From an uncultured Opitutia bacterium (lineage in GTDB: Bacteria; Verrucomicrobiota; Verrucomicrobiia; Opitutales; JABJCN01), in NCBI GenBank assembly GCA_913046175.1, contig CAJWSN010000056.1, forward strand, positions 1-8,153: a stretch of 8,153 nucleotides of DNA, written 5' to 3'. How positions within the stretch are numbered: position 1 is the stretch's first letter; each line of letters begins with the position of its first letter. The notes beneath the pieces are model-generated. The model worked only from the letters and a program-made list of their open reading frames with translations, made no database searches and was not told the origin of the DNA. Positions 1-5,650 of the stretch are shown here, in pieces. Made by a program: the position numbers and the translations under genes.

Positions 1-271
1 AAAGAACATATTTGTTATCACCCCAAATTAATTTATTTGTCCATCCCGCTGTTTGGCGACCAGAGTTAAAATCAAATGAACCTTGTGCTAATTTAACTTT
101 TTCTGTCCTTGGTTCGTCAACTTGCTCAATAATTTGAAATGGTAATTCCACATTGGTCACATCATCTGATTTACCATTCCAATTTAATTCAACTTGTTTT
201 GATTGGTCAAAAAGTAAAAACCTATACTTCTCAGGTATATCCTTGCCCTGTTCGATTAAAATCTTTAACAA
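1..271 (-). CDS. Partial DNA methyltransferase, N-terminal 90 codons (Type III Mod-like)
   Basis: Seen: reading the minus strand from a TTG at 271 gives 90 codons without a stop up to the window edge. Recognisable stretches are GKDIPEKYRFLLF (residues 9-21), a run ending in VELPFQIIEQVDEPR (41-55) and GWTNKLIWGDNKYVL (76-90). Known: this succession is typical of the N-terminus of adenine-specific DNA methyltransferases of restriction-modification systems, where a TNKLIWGDN segment shortly precedes the catalytic DPPY/F motif. That motif would lie beyond the edge, so catalytic competence cannot be judged. The start is uncertain. An in-frame TAG at 274-272 lies directly before the TTG and no Shine-Dalgarno is visible, so the native start may have been lost at the junction with the flgK fragment. 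The piece is visibly more AT-rich than the genes after 550, which suggests a foreign origin. Family assignment is fairly sure; subtype (Type III Mod versus an orphan methylase) is not. Confidence 0.66.
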   Translation of the reverse strand, partial: MLKILIEQGKDIPEKYRFLLFDQSKQVELNWNGKSDDVTNVELPFQIIEQVDEPRTEKVKLAQGSFDFNSGRQTAGWTNKLIWGDNKYVL

Positions 272-488
272 CTAACTGCGCTTTACCCAAGACGTCTGCC
301 CGTTCTGCCAAACCACTCGGGTTGCTAGAAAGATCTTGAAGACTGGCAAAAAAATCGCTGAAACGTTCGTTCAAACCATTCCCGAAACGATTGTCAAGCA
401 GGATCTCCATTTGGTCGAATACGTTCTTTTTGAAATCGAATTTCCCAAGTTGGTCGGCAATTGAAACCTGCAACCCGGTATTTACGGA
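231..488 (-). pseudogene. flgK: Internal fragment of flagellar hook-filament junction protein FlgK
   Basis: Seen: an open frame bounded by TAA at 491-489 and TGA at 233-231. The middle reads like the FlgK helical region: an ILLDNRFGNGLNERFSDFF stretch followed by ASLQDLSSNPSGLAERADVL and then GKAQLVVKDFN. Known: FlgK (HAP1) has this pattern, an FF-x-LQ-L-NP-LA-R core followed by AQ-LV-FN, roughly 90-180 residues into a protein usually several hundred residues long. Here both the N-terminal export/rod domain and the whole C-terminal part are absent, and no plausible start codon lies at the 5' end (only TTG at 473). The last recognisable FlgK residues fall near position 250, inside the region where the methyltransferase frame already reads as authentic. 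Inferred: a dead gene scrap, or a piece joined by misassembly; it cannot make a working junction protein. No other flagellar gene is in the window. Confidence 0.6.
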
Positions 489-553
489 TTAAAGGTTGAT
501 TCCAAGTGCCACGCCTCCATACTGTTTTTCCTTAAATGTAAATTTAGGACAAT

Positions 554-1270
554 ATGAAAAAGTTTTTTCAAAACCTGATCCCCCTTGGCTTTATCTTTCT
601 TGGACAAATCACGCTCCAAGCGCAGGAAAAGCAGACTCTCTTTGACGAGTTCCGAGATGGTGGTTTATGGCTGGTACCCATTTTCCTGTTTGGTACCGGT
701 GCATTGGCTCTCACGATCTACAATCTTATCAAGGTGCGAAAGGGGCCTTTTCTTAGGAGCGAAATTGTCGAGCAGCTCATGCCCCTGATTGAGGAGCTCG
801 ACTTTGAGAGTGCCATTGCCCTTTGCGAAGCCAACCCTGCACCTGTGACCAATATCCTCAAGGCCGGCCTGGATCGTCTCTCTGAAAGTGATGAGATCGA
901 CCCGGAAACCATAGAGAAGGCCATGGCTGAAGCCTCCACGAGTGAACTGGCGGGCCCGTTTGTGTGGGTCAATTACCTTAACGTCATCGGGTCCCTTTCC
1001 CCCATGCTCGGCCTGCTCGGGACGGTGGTCGGCATGGTCGGGGCCTTCGCCACCATGAAGGAAAGCATGGATGATGCAACAGCCATGGCGGGTCAGATTC
1101 AAGTGGCCCTGCTCACCACCAAATATGGCCTTGTTGTCGCCATCCCTTCTCTTCTTTCCTATTTCGTCTTCAAGAATATGTACGGCAAAGTCGTGGCCCA
1201 GGTTGATGAAATTGTCGGGAAATTTCTCTTCATCCTCGTTCAATCGCTGCGCCGTAGCTACGAAGAATAG
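554..1270 (+). CDS. exbB: MotA/TolQ/ExbB-family proton channel subunit
   Basis: Inner-membrane subunit of an ExbB-ExbD motor that uses the proton-motive force to energise a TonB- or Tol-type partner at the outer membrane. Seen: 238 residues; a signal-peptide-like start (hydrophobic 8-20, LQA before QE at 21-25); TM1 about 37-59; a cytoplasmic loop of about 75 residues; the family signature SPMLGLLGTVVGMVGAF at 149-165 in TM2; and TM3 about 182-206 with ALLTTKYGLVVAIPSLL. The conserved threonines (Thr157 in TM2, Thr189 in TM3) are present. The position matching the functional Glu176 of E. coli ExbB appears to be Val184 in my by-eye alignment, with Gln181 and Gln183 close by. AGGA at 546-549 sits 4 bases before the ATG. 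Two exbD genes follow, supporting the call; no tonB or tolB is visible, so TonB-like and Tol-like roles cannot be separated. Confidence 0.93.
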   Translation: MKKFFQNLIPLGFIFLGQITLQAQEKQTLFDEFRDGGLWLVPIFLFGTGALALTIYNLIKVRKGPFLRSEIVEQLMPLIEELDFESAIALCEANPAPVTNILKAGLDRLSESDEIDPETIEKAMAEASTSELAGPFVWVNYLNVIGSLSPMLGLLGTVVGMVGAFATMKESMDDATAMAGQIQVALLTTKYGLVVAIPSLLSYFVFKNMYGKVVAQVDEIVGKFLFILVQSLRRSYEE

Positions 1271-1316
1271 TCTCTACACATCCAGGTCGCCGCCTGTGGT
1301 GACCCTGTAGAACGTT

Positions 1317-1766
1317 ATGGCCAAGCCAAAGAAGCTATACAAGCCCAAGCAGGAAAGCGATGAGCCGGACCTGACGCCGATGATCGACGTCATTTTTCTG
1401 CTTATCATCTTTTTTCTTATCGCAGGAAGGATGATTCAACAGGGACGTCCGGAGATTGATGTCCCCATCGCAGAGGACTCCATGAAGTCGGCCAAGGACG
1501 ACGTGCGCACTGAATTCACAATCGACAGCCAAGGCAACCTCTTCCACATGGACGTGCCAATCGGCAGTGTGTTTGACACCACCAAGCTGGGGGAAATTGT
1601 TAAGAAAAAACGTACCGCGCCGAATGGCAACAAGCTCATGGTCTACCTGCGGGTGGACTCCATGGCCACCTATGAGGATGTTAAAAAAGTGATGGGCGCC
1701 TGTGCACAAAACGGCCAGAGCAAGATTCTCTTTGCCGCCTACGTAAAAGACCCCGGAGGTTCGTAA
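1317..1766 (+). CDS. exbD: ExbD/TolR-family biopolymer transport protein (first copy)
   Basis: Single-pass inner-membrane subunit that sits in the pore of the ExbB oligomer and couples proton flow to a periplasmic partner. Seen: 149 residues; a charged cytoplasmic N-terminus (1-17); DLTPMIDVIFLLIIFFLIAG at 18-37 forming the only transmembrane helix, with the essential pore aspartate as Asp24 (equivalent to Asp25 of E. coli ExbD); then a periplasmic domain of about 110 residues. Length and layout match the family. It begins 46 bases after exbB and ends 2 bases before the second exbD, so co-transcription is likely. No good Shine-Dalgarno precedes the ATG at 1317. The start is supported mainly by the usual short basic N-terminus before the DLTPMIDV motif. 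Confidence 0.93.
   Translation: MAKPKKLYKPKQESDEPDLTPMIDVIFLLIIFFLIAGRMIQQGRPEIDVPIAEDSMKSAKDDVRTEFTIDSQGNLFHMDVPIGSVFDTTKLGEIVKKKRTAPNGNKLMVYLRVDSMATYEDVKKVMGACAQNGQSKILFAAYVKDPGGS
1755..1760 (+). promoter_or_regulatory. Shine-Dalgarno of second exbD
   Basis: GGAGGT, 8 bases before the ATG at 1769 and lying within the last codons of the first exbD. It is the clearest ribosome-binding site in the window and fixes the start of the second exbD. Confidence 0.7.
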
Positions 1767-1768
1767 GC

Positions 1769-2230
1769 ATGCCTGCCCCAGAACTAGAAGAAGACAGCGT
1801 CGACCTTACCCCAATGATCGACGTGGTCTTCCTGCTGCTGATCTTCTTCATGGTCACAATGCGCATCGTCCAGGAGGAAACCGAGCTGATCATTCCACTT
1901 CCCTCGAATGTCACCCCGCCCGAACCTCCCGAGCACCTCCCCCAGAATATCAACATTGAAATTGATCCATTTGGGCAGGTGTCCGTGGACGGGCAACCCA
2001 TGGACAAGCCGGATGAGCGCAGCATGCCGCAGCTAACAGCTTATCTTTTGAGACGAGGCCAAATGGATGCCCGGGGTCCAGCCAAGACCATCATCAACAT
2101 TACGCCGGATGGCCAGGCACGTCACAAGCACACCATAAATGTGCTGAACTCCCTTACCAAGGCTAACCGCGAACTGGACAAGTTGGGCATCCCCAAGGAC
2201 AGGCTGCTCAAGCAAATTACTTTCCAGTAA
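1769..2230 (+). CDS. exbD: ExbD/TolR-family biopolymer transport protein (second copy)
   Basis: A second ExbD-type subunit. Seen: 153 residues; a short acidic N-terminus (1-10); VDLTPMIDVVFLLLIFFMV at 11-29 as the only membrane helix, with the pore aspartate at Asp18; and a periplasmic domain that differs clearly from that of the preceding copy. The N-terminal motif is shared but the C-terminal sequences are not close, so this is an old paralogue rather than a recent tandem duplication. The start is well supported: GGAGGT at 1755-1760 lies 8 bases before the ATG, inside the end of the upstream gene, and only 2 bases separate the genes. Inferred: the two ExbD proteins may form a heterodimer inside one ExbB pentamer or serve different partners. 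Such one-ExbB/two-ExbD sets are known in several phyla. Confidence 0.92.
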   Translation: MPAPELEEDSVDLTPMIDVVFLLLIFFMVTMRIVQEETELIIPLPSNVTPPEPPEHLPQNINIEIDPFGQVSVDGQPMDKPDERSMPQLTAYLLRRGQMDARGPAKTIINITPDGQARHKHTINVLNSLTKANRELDKLGIPKDRLLKQITFQ

Positions 2231-2237
2231 CCTTTAC

Positions 2238-2627
2238 ATGACAATTGTAACACGACTCAACCACACTCGGATGCGGGTGGATGACTTGGAACGCACGGTT
2301 GCGTTCTACAAGACAATCCTGGGGCTGGAGGAAGTACGACGCCATACCTCACCGCGTGGGTCCCAACTTGCATTCCTCAAGGCTCCCGGCAGTGAGGAGC
2401 TCATTGAGATCACATACTACCCGGACTCCGGGCCTGTCCAGGTTCAGGAGGACCTCATCCATCTCGCATTTGAAGTGGAAAGCATGGATGAATTCGGCAG
2501 GCATATAAAGGCTCATGGAGTCGAGTTTTCCGATGGGCCGACCAAGAGTGGAAGTGGTACCACCTTTGCCTTCATTGATGCACCTGAAGGTTACGAAATT
2601 GAGCTTCTGGAACTCCAGAAGGACTGA
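2238..2627 (+). CDS. VOC-superfamily metalloprotein, glyoxalase I-like
   Basis: A vicinal-oxygen-chelate protein, most like lactoylglutathione lyase, which isomerises the hemithioacetal of methylglyoxal and a thiol; the actual substrate here is unknown. Seen: 129 residues made of two beta-alpha-beta-beta-beta repeats, starting at NHTRMRVDDLERTVAFYKTILGL (8-30) and at IHLAFEVESMDEF (74-86). The four expected metal ligands are present as His9, Glu57 (in LIEITYY), His75 and Glu122 (in YEIELLE), positions almost equal to those of E. coli GloA (5, 56, 74, 122). A DAPEGYEIELLE end is typical of the family. The gene starts 7 bases after exbD and probably shares its transcript, although no functional link with ExbB/ExbD is obvious. 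Other VOC enzymes, such as methylmalonyl-CoA epimerase or dioxygenase-like members, are possible; glyoxalase I is the best guess. Confidence 0.85.
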   Translation: MTIVTRLNHTRMRVDDLERTVAFYKTILGLEEVRRHTSPRGSQLAFLKAPGSEELIEITYYPDSGPVQVQEDLIHLAFEVESMDEFGRHIKAHGVEFSDGPTKSGSGTTFAFIDAPEGYEIELLELQKD

Positions 2628-2663
2628 TCCGCGATCTTCCGTCTACCCAAGGCCTTTTTGAGC

Positions 2664-3524
2664 TCATGGCTGACTGCGCTCCCACGCAAAGAGGAACTGC
2701 TGTGCCAGTCCGGCGGCCTTGCCAAAGTGGATACGACCAAAACGGGCCATGCCAGTGGGGTTCGAGTCATCCAGCCCATAGACCCTGGAAATTGACTTTT
2801 TAATCCAGGTATCCACGGGGAAGGCCTCCAGTTTTCCTGCGCCAAAAAGAAGGACACAGTCCGCAACCTTGGCCCCCACCCCGGGCAGGCTCATCAGCAT
2901 GGACTTCGCGTCCCTTACCGGAGATGCCAGCAGTTTTTTTTCAAAACCCGAATCCGCGGTAAGAATTGTCGCTGTTTCAGAAATGTATCTGGCCCGGTAG
3001 CCCAATTTACATGCCCTTAGTTCCTTTTCAGGAATCTCTGACAACACCTTCCAGTCAGGCCAGGCATGAGTCCCACAGCCCAGACTCTCCCCAAAGCGCT
3101 CTGCCACCGTCTCACAACATTGCTTAATCTGAACGATCTGTCTTGCCGTGCTGCATATAAATGAAAAAAGAGTCTCTCCAAAAGGTTGACGCAAAATCCT
3201 CAATCCAGGAAACGCCTTCATGCAATTCTCCAGGTGGGGATCGCTTCGCCAAGGTAACGCATCCTGACAGGCCGCCCAATCAAAATTGATGGCAAAATAA
3301 GCCTCCACCTCACGAACGCTTCCATATCCTTCGCGGATACGAAACTCCACTTCTCGATTCCCTTCCAACCGTACCTGCACCAGATTGTGGCCAAAGACAC
3401 CCTGCCAACATGAATCCCCTGGAACGGTTCGCCAACGAAAGGATTGTCCTCCGTCCAGAAGCTCCCGCAGGGTGTCATGAGTGAGGTTTAACGGCTGCGA
3501 AAACCCCTGCCAGGAACCCCACAT
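2664..3524 (-). CDS. ogg: 8-oxoguanine DNA glycosylase (OGG1/HhH-GPD family)
   Basis: Base-excision-repair glycosylase/lyase that removes oxidised guanine. Seen: 286 residues from the ATG at 3524; N-terminal TBP-like domain with GQSFRW at 26-31; FSFICS at 120-125; KLGYRARY at 173-180; the helix-hairpin-helix LPGVGAKVADC at 213-223 holding the catalytic lysine Lys219 (human Lys249); PVDTW at 237-241 with Asp238 (human Asp268); and AQQFLF near the C-terminus matching the human Gln315/Phe319 base pocket (Gln275, Phe279). Odd: the human SNNNIAR segment reads STARQIVQ here, so the cytosine-contacting Asn149 and Arg154 are replaced. Start choice: a longer frame from 3623 exists, but 3524 makes a TGATG overlap with the upstream gene's stop and fits the normal N-terminus. 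It converges with the VOC gene, 36 bases apart, with no clear terminator between them. Confidence 0.9.
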   Translation of the reverse strand: MWGSWQGFSQPLNLTHDTLRELLDGGQSFRWRTVPGDSCWQGVFGHNLVQVRLEGNREVEFRIREGYGSVREVEAYFAINFDWAACQDALPWRSDPHLENCMKAFPGLRILRQPFGETLFSFICSTARQIVQIKQCCETVAERFGESLGCGTHAWPDWKVLSEIPEKELRACKLGYRARYISETATILTADSGFEKKLLASPVRDAKSMLMSLPGVGAKVADCVLLFGAGKLEAFPVDTWIKKSISRVYGLDDSNPTGMARFGRIHFGKAAGLAQQFLFAWERSQP

Positions 3525-4015
3525 CACGGAGCAGGTTCGGGAGAAGGCAATGCGCCTTCCCATAGAAAGCTCTGCTCTGAGGCGATTACCTTCCCCTTCC
3601 CGTCCAGGATGCGTACACGCCATGCCACCGGCCTATGACCAGCCCCCGGCCAGTCCTCCCCCGTCAACCCCACCAGCATCTCACGGGCACGCGCAGGCAC
3701 CCGTGGTAAAAGAAGTGAAAAGGTCTTCACCTTGGGCATATCGGGATAAACCACTTCCAAGCTCACCTTGCCCCCGGCAGGGAGTTGGCCAACCCTGTCT
3801 TCCGCAATCATGCTAAAATACAGTCCCGCGCGGTGAGCGGGTTGGCTTCGAACAATAGCAACCCCACCCGTGTTTTCCTTGCCGTCAAGAAATTCTGAAA
3901 GACGGGCAAAATCTCCTTCACCCTTGTAAGTCAGGCGCACATCAAGGGCGGCGGCATCCATACTTCGGGCAAGCAGGCAAATTCCGCAAATCCCCAGAAA
4001 CAGAAACTCGCGCAT
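3524..4015 (-). CDS. Predicted exported protein of unknown function
   Basis: I do not recognise the family. Seen, counting from the ATG at 4015: 163 residues; a good signal peptide (MRE, then hydrophobic FLFLGICGICLLA at 4-16, then SMDAAA before LDV, a plausible signal peptidase I site after about residue 23); and a mature part of about 140 residues rich in predicted beta-strands, without cysteines, ending in a Pro-rich tail. No catalytic motif is visible. Start alternatives are ATG at 4030 and GTG at 4069. The GTG overlaps the stop of the small upstream gene as GTGA and has AGGA 8 bases before it, so translational signals favour it, whereas signal-peptide shape favours 4015. The stop is shared with the glycosylase start (TGATG), suggesting coupled translation. 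Why an exported protein should be coupled to a DNA repair enzyme is unclear. Confidence 0.62.
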   Translation of the reverse strand: MREFLFLGICGICLLARSMDAAALDVRLTYKGEGDFARLSEFLDGKENTGGVAIVRSQPAHRAGLYFSMIAEDRVGQLPAGGKVSLEVVYPDMPKVKTFSLLLPRVPARAREMLVGLTGEDWPGAGHRPVAWRVRILDGKGKVIASEQSFLWEGALPSPEPAP

Positions 4016-4065
4016 CACTCTCGTTTCCATTGTCAAAAGGGAAGATTCAAGAAATCCCGCCCTGC

Positions 4066-4158
4066 TCACTTCTTGGATCCTGCAAGCTTGGACTTGCGGC
4101 GCGCAATATAAGCTTTCCTTCGGCGTCTCTTGAGTACCTTGTTGTATTGCTTTCCCAT
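4066..4158 (-). CDS. Very small, highly basic 30-residue protein
   Basis: A frame too short for ordinary gene callers. Seen: ATG at 4158, TGA at 4068-4066. The product begins MGKQYNKVLKRRRRKAY and ends in KSKLAGSKK; 8 Lys and 6 Arg among 30 residues and no acidic residue. There is no ribosome-binding site before the ATG. The stop overlaps a possible GTG start of the next gene on the same strand (GTGA), and ATG 4158 lies 12 bases from the divergent ATG at 4171. Known: bacteria carry a few proteins of this size and charge bound to rRNA, such as the small-subunit protein bTHX, which also begins MGK; similarity beyond that is not evident. Inferred: if real, an RNA- or DNA-binding peptide, possibly ribosomal. 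The coherent composition and gene-end overlap argue for a real gene; conservation in relatives would settle it. Confidence 0.5.
   Translation of the reverse strand: MGKQYNKVLKRRRRKAYIARRKSKLAGSKK
4078..4081 (-). promoter_or_regulatory. Possible Shine-Dalgarno for the GTG start at 4069
   Basis: AGGA on the minus strand, 8 bases before GTG 4069. The GTG overlaps the small gene's TGA (GTGA). This is the main argument that the exported-protein gene might begin at 4069 rather than 4015. Confidence 0.3.
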
Positions 4159-4170
4159 AATCAGGGTGTT

Positions 4171-4572
4171 ATGAATGCGCTTTCATTCCAAAAGGTCAAT
4201 CCACATCATTCGATGCTACGACCCGCATACTGTTCAAGCCAGTCCCCAGACAAGAATTACCTGCGTTTTGCAGATGATTATTTTGATCTTGTCCTCACAT
4301 TGGACACAAATGGAAAAGTTGAGGCCTTCCAATTATGCTATAATCTATTGACAGATGAACATGCCCTCGCCTGGTCCATGAATGGCCCCCTGCGGCATGT
4401 AAAAGTGGACCAGGGGGAAGACAAGGCCACCATCAACCGGGCTCCCATTTTGGTGGCAGACGGAGCCTGCCCGGTCCAGACCCTGACGCGGGAGTTTCAG
4501 AAGCGCACAGGGAATCTCCCAACGGAAATCGGTGAACTGATCCTGACCAAGATTCAGGAAGCATGCGACTGA
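4171..4572 (+). CDS. Conserved-looking protein of unknown function upstream of recF
   Basis: Not confidently assigned to a family. Seen: 133 residues from ATG 4171, soluble, no signal peptide or membrane helix. Distinct stretches are YFDLVLTLDTNGKVEAFQLCYN (about 30-51), ALAWSMNGPLRHVKVDQGED (about 57-76) and APILVADGACP (about 82-92). These look like an alternating beta-strand domain with a helical C-terminus (LTREFQKRTGNL onward). It resembles, from memory only, a group of hypothetical bacterial proteins sharing an FQLCYDK...ALTW...PILVADG pattern; I cannot verify this. It is not DciA/DUF721, which often accompanies recF. The open frame extends upstream to 4030, but 4171 is preferred because AGGG lies 4 bases before it and the extension would run across the oppositely oriented small gene. 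It overlaps recF by 10 bases, so the two are probably translated together. Confidence 0.72.
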   Translation: MNALSFQKVNPHHSMLRPAYCSSQSPDKNYLRFADDYFDLVLTLDTNGKVEAFQLCYNLLTDEHALAWSMNGPLRHVKVDQGEDKATINRAPILVADGACPVQTLTREFQKRTGNLPTEIGELILTKIQEACD

Positions 4573-5639
4573 GCCACATCCGCCTCCACGACTTCCGCAA
4601 CGTCAAGTCCGCTGAACTGGACATGGAAGGAAACCGTTTGTTCTTCTGGGGGGCGAATGCTCAGGGCAAGACCAACCTCCTGGAAGCAACCGGACTCATC
4701 TCAGCCCTGCGCTCCTTCCGCACGACAGAAATTCACCCCCTCATTCGCCAAGGTCAATCCATGGCCTCCGTCCGGGCAGGGATAGCCTGGAAAGATTCCG
4801 GGGAGACGCTCATTGACATCCGAATCAACCGGACCGGACGCAAGGTACTGGTTGACGAGGCACCCATGGAACGCTTCTCCGACTTCATTGGTCGGTACCC
4901 CACGGTCACCATTTCATCTGCGGACATCCAACTGTTGAGGGGAGCCCCCTCCCTCCGCCGCAGGTTCTTCGACATGGTACTTTCCTTTGGACAATCCGAT
5001 TACCTTCAAGCCCTGCGATCCTATCACAAGGGGCTGCAGGAAAGAAACGCTTTACTAAAAAAGGGTGCTTCGGATGCAGAACTTGAGGCTTTTGATTATA
5101 TTCTCGCGCCATTCGCAGCCAGCATCGTTCAAATGCGCGTTGAAAGCATCAAGCTTCTGCAGGTTGACTTTAAAGGCTTCTACGAATGCATCGCAAACAG
5201 CGAAAACGAAACACCTTCCCTTCTATATAAACCCTCAACAATCCATGAATCCCCTGAGGGTTTCGCAGCTAGTCTCCAAAAAAACAGGGACCGGGACAAG
5301 GCCGCTGGATTCACGCAAAACGGGCCCCATCGTGATGATTTCTTTTTTCTCCTGAATGAGCAGAAGGCACCAGACTTTGCATCGGAAGGGCAGCAACGTG
5401 CCATTGTCCTCTCCCTGCGTTTCGCCCAGTTTGCCTATTTCAAGGCCCAATCGGGAACAACACCAGTCATCCTGGCAGACGATATCCTCGGGGAACTGGA
5501 TCCCGCCCGCCGCCAACGATTCTGGGAGGCCTGTGATCCACTTGCACAGATTCTCGCAACTGGCACCTCTCTTCCGGAAGATTCCCATGGATGGAAGGTT
5601 CATCAGGTGAATGAAGGTACCTTCAGTTTGATGGATTGA
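4563..5639 (+). CDS. recF: DNA replication and repair protein RecF
   Basis: SMC-like ATPase that, with RecO and RecR, loads RecA at single-stranded gaps and junctions. Seen: 358 residues, the usual RecF size; an N-terminal FRNV segment at 11-14; Walker A GANAQGKT at 30-37 followed by NLLEA; a RYPTVTISSADIQLL region around 110-125 and GAPSLRRRFFD after it; QNGPHRDDF before the signature; the ABC-type signature SEGQQRAIVLSLR from Ser274; and Walker B VILADDILGELD with Asp306-Asp307 and Glu311. All motifs needed for ATP binding and hydrolysis appear intact. The ATG at 4563 overlaps the preceding gene by 10 bases, placing it as the second gene of a tight operon. It is not next to dnaA or dnaN within this window, unlike the arrangement in many bacteria. 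Confidence 0.96.
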   Translation: MRLSHIRLHDFRNVKSAELDMEGNRLFFWGANAQGKTNLLEATGLISALRSFRTTEIHPLIRQGQSMASVRAGIAWKDSGETLIDIRINRTGRKVLVDEAPMERFSDFIGRYPTVTISSADIQLLRGAPSLRRRFFDMVLSFGQSDYLQALRSYHKGLQERNALLKKGASDAELEAFDYILAPFAASIVQMRVESIKLLQVDFKGFYECIANSENETPSLLYKPSTIHESPEGFAASLQKNRDRDKAAGFTQNGPHRDDFFFLLNEQKAPDFASEGQQRAIVLSLRFAQFAYFKAQSGTTPVILADDILGELDPARRQRFWEACDPLAQILATGTSLPEDSHGWKVHQVNEGTFSLMD

Positions 5640-5650
5640 TTTTTTGACGG

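Noticed and set aside
489..553. Possible sigma-54 site (TGGCAC) or short peptide MEAWHLESTFNP on the minus strand
   Set aside because: TGGCAC is not followed by TTGC at the required spacing, and a 12-codon frame beside a gene scrap is not evidence of a gene.
489..553. Sigma-70-like promoter for exbB (TTGATT about 496, TACTGT about 520)
   Set aside because: The -10 matches at only about three of six positions; too weak to list.
665..1243. Long minus-strand frame (192 codons) opposite exbB
   Set aside because: It is antisense to a clear ExbB gene and His/Gly-rich in the manner of a shadow frame; no recognisable domain.
2628..2663. Bidirectional terminator between the convergent VOC and OGG genes
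   Set aside because: The 36-base gap contains a T run but no stable inverted repeat that I can find.
3525..3623. N-terminal 33-codon extension of the OGG frame
   Set aside because: It lies fully inside the upstream exported-protein gene, reads as low-complexity charged sequence, and the TGATG start at 3524 gives the normal family length.
4030..4170. Upstream 47-codon extension of the recF leader gene
   Set aside because: It crosses the oppositely oriented mini-gene and lacks the character of the downstream protein; AGGG before ATG 4171 is a better start.
4161..4193. Minus-strand promoter TTGACC with CATAAC upstream of the mini-gene
   Set aside because: Spacing is about 20 bases, outside the usual 16-18; kept only as a weak possibility.
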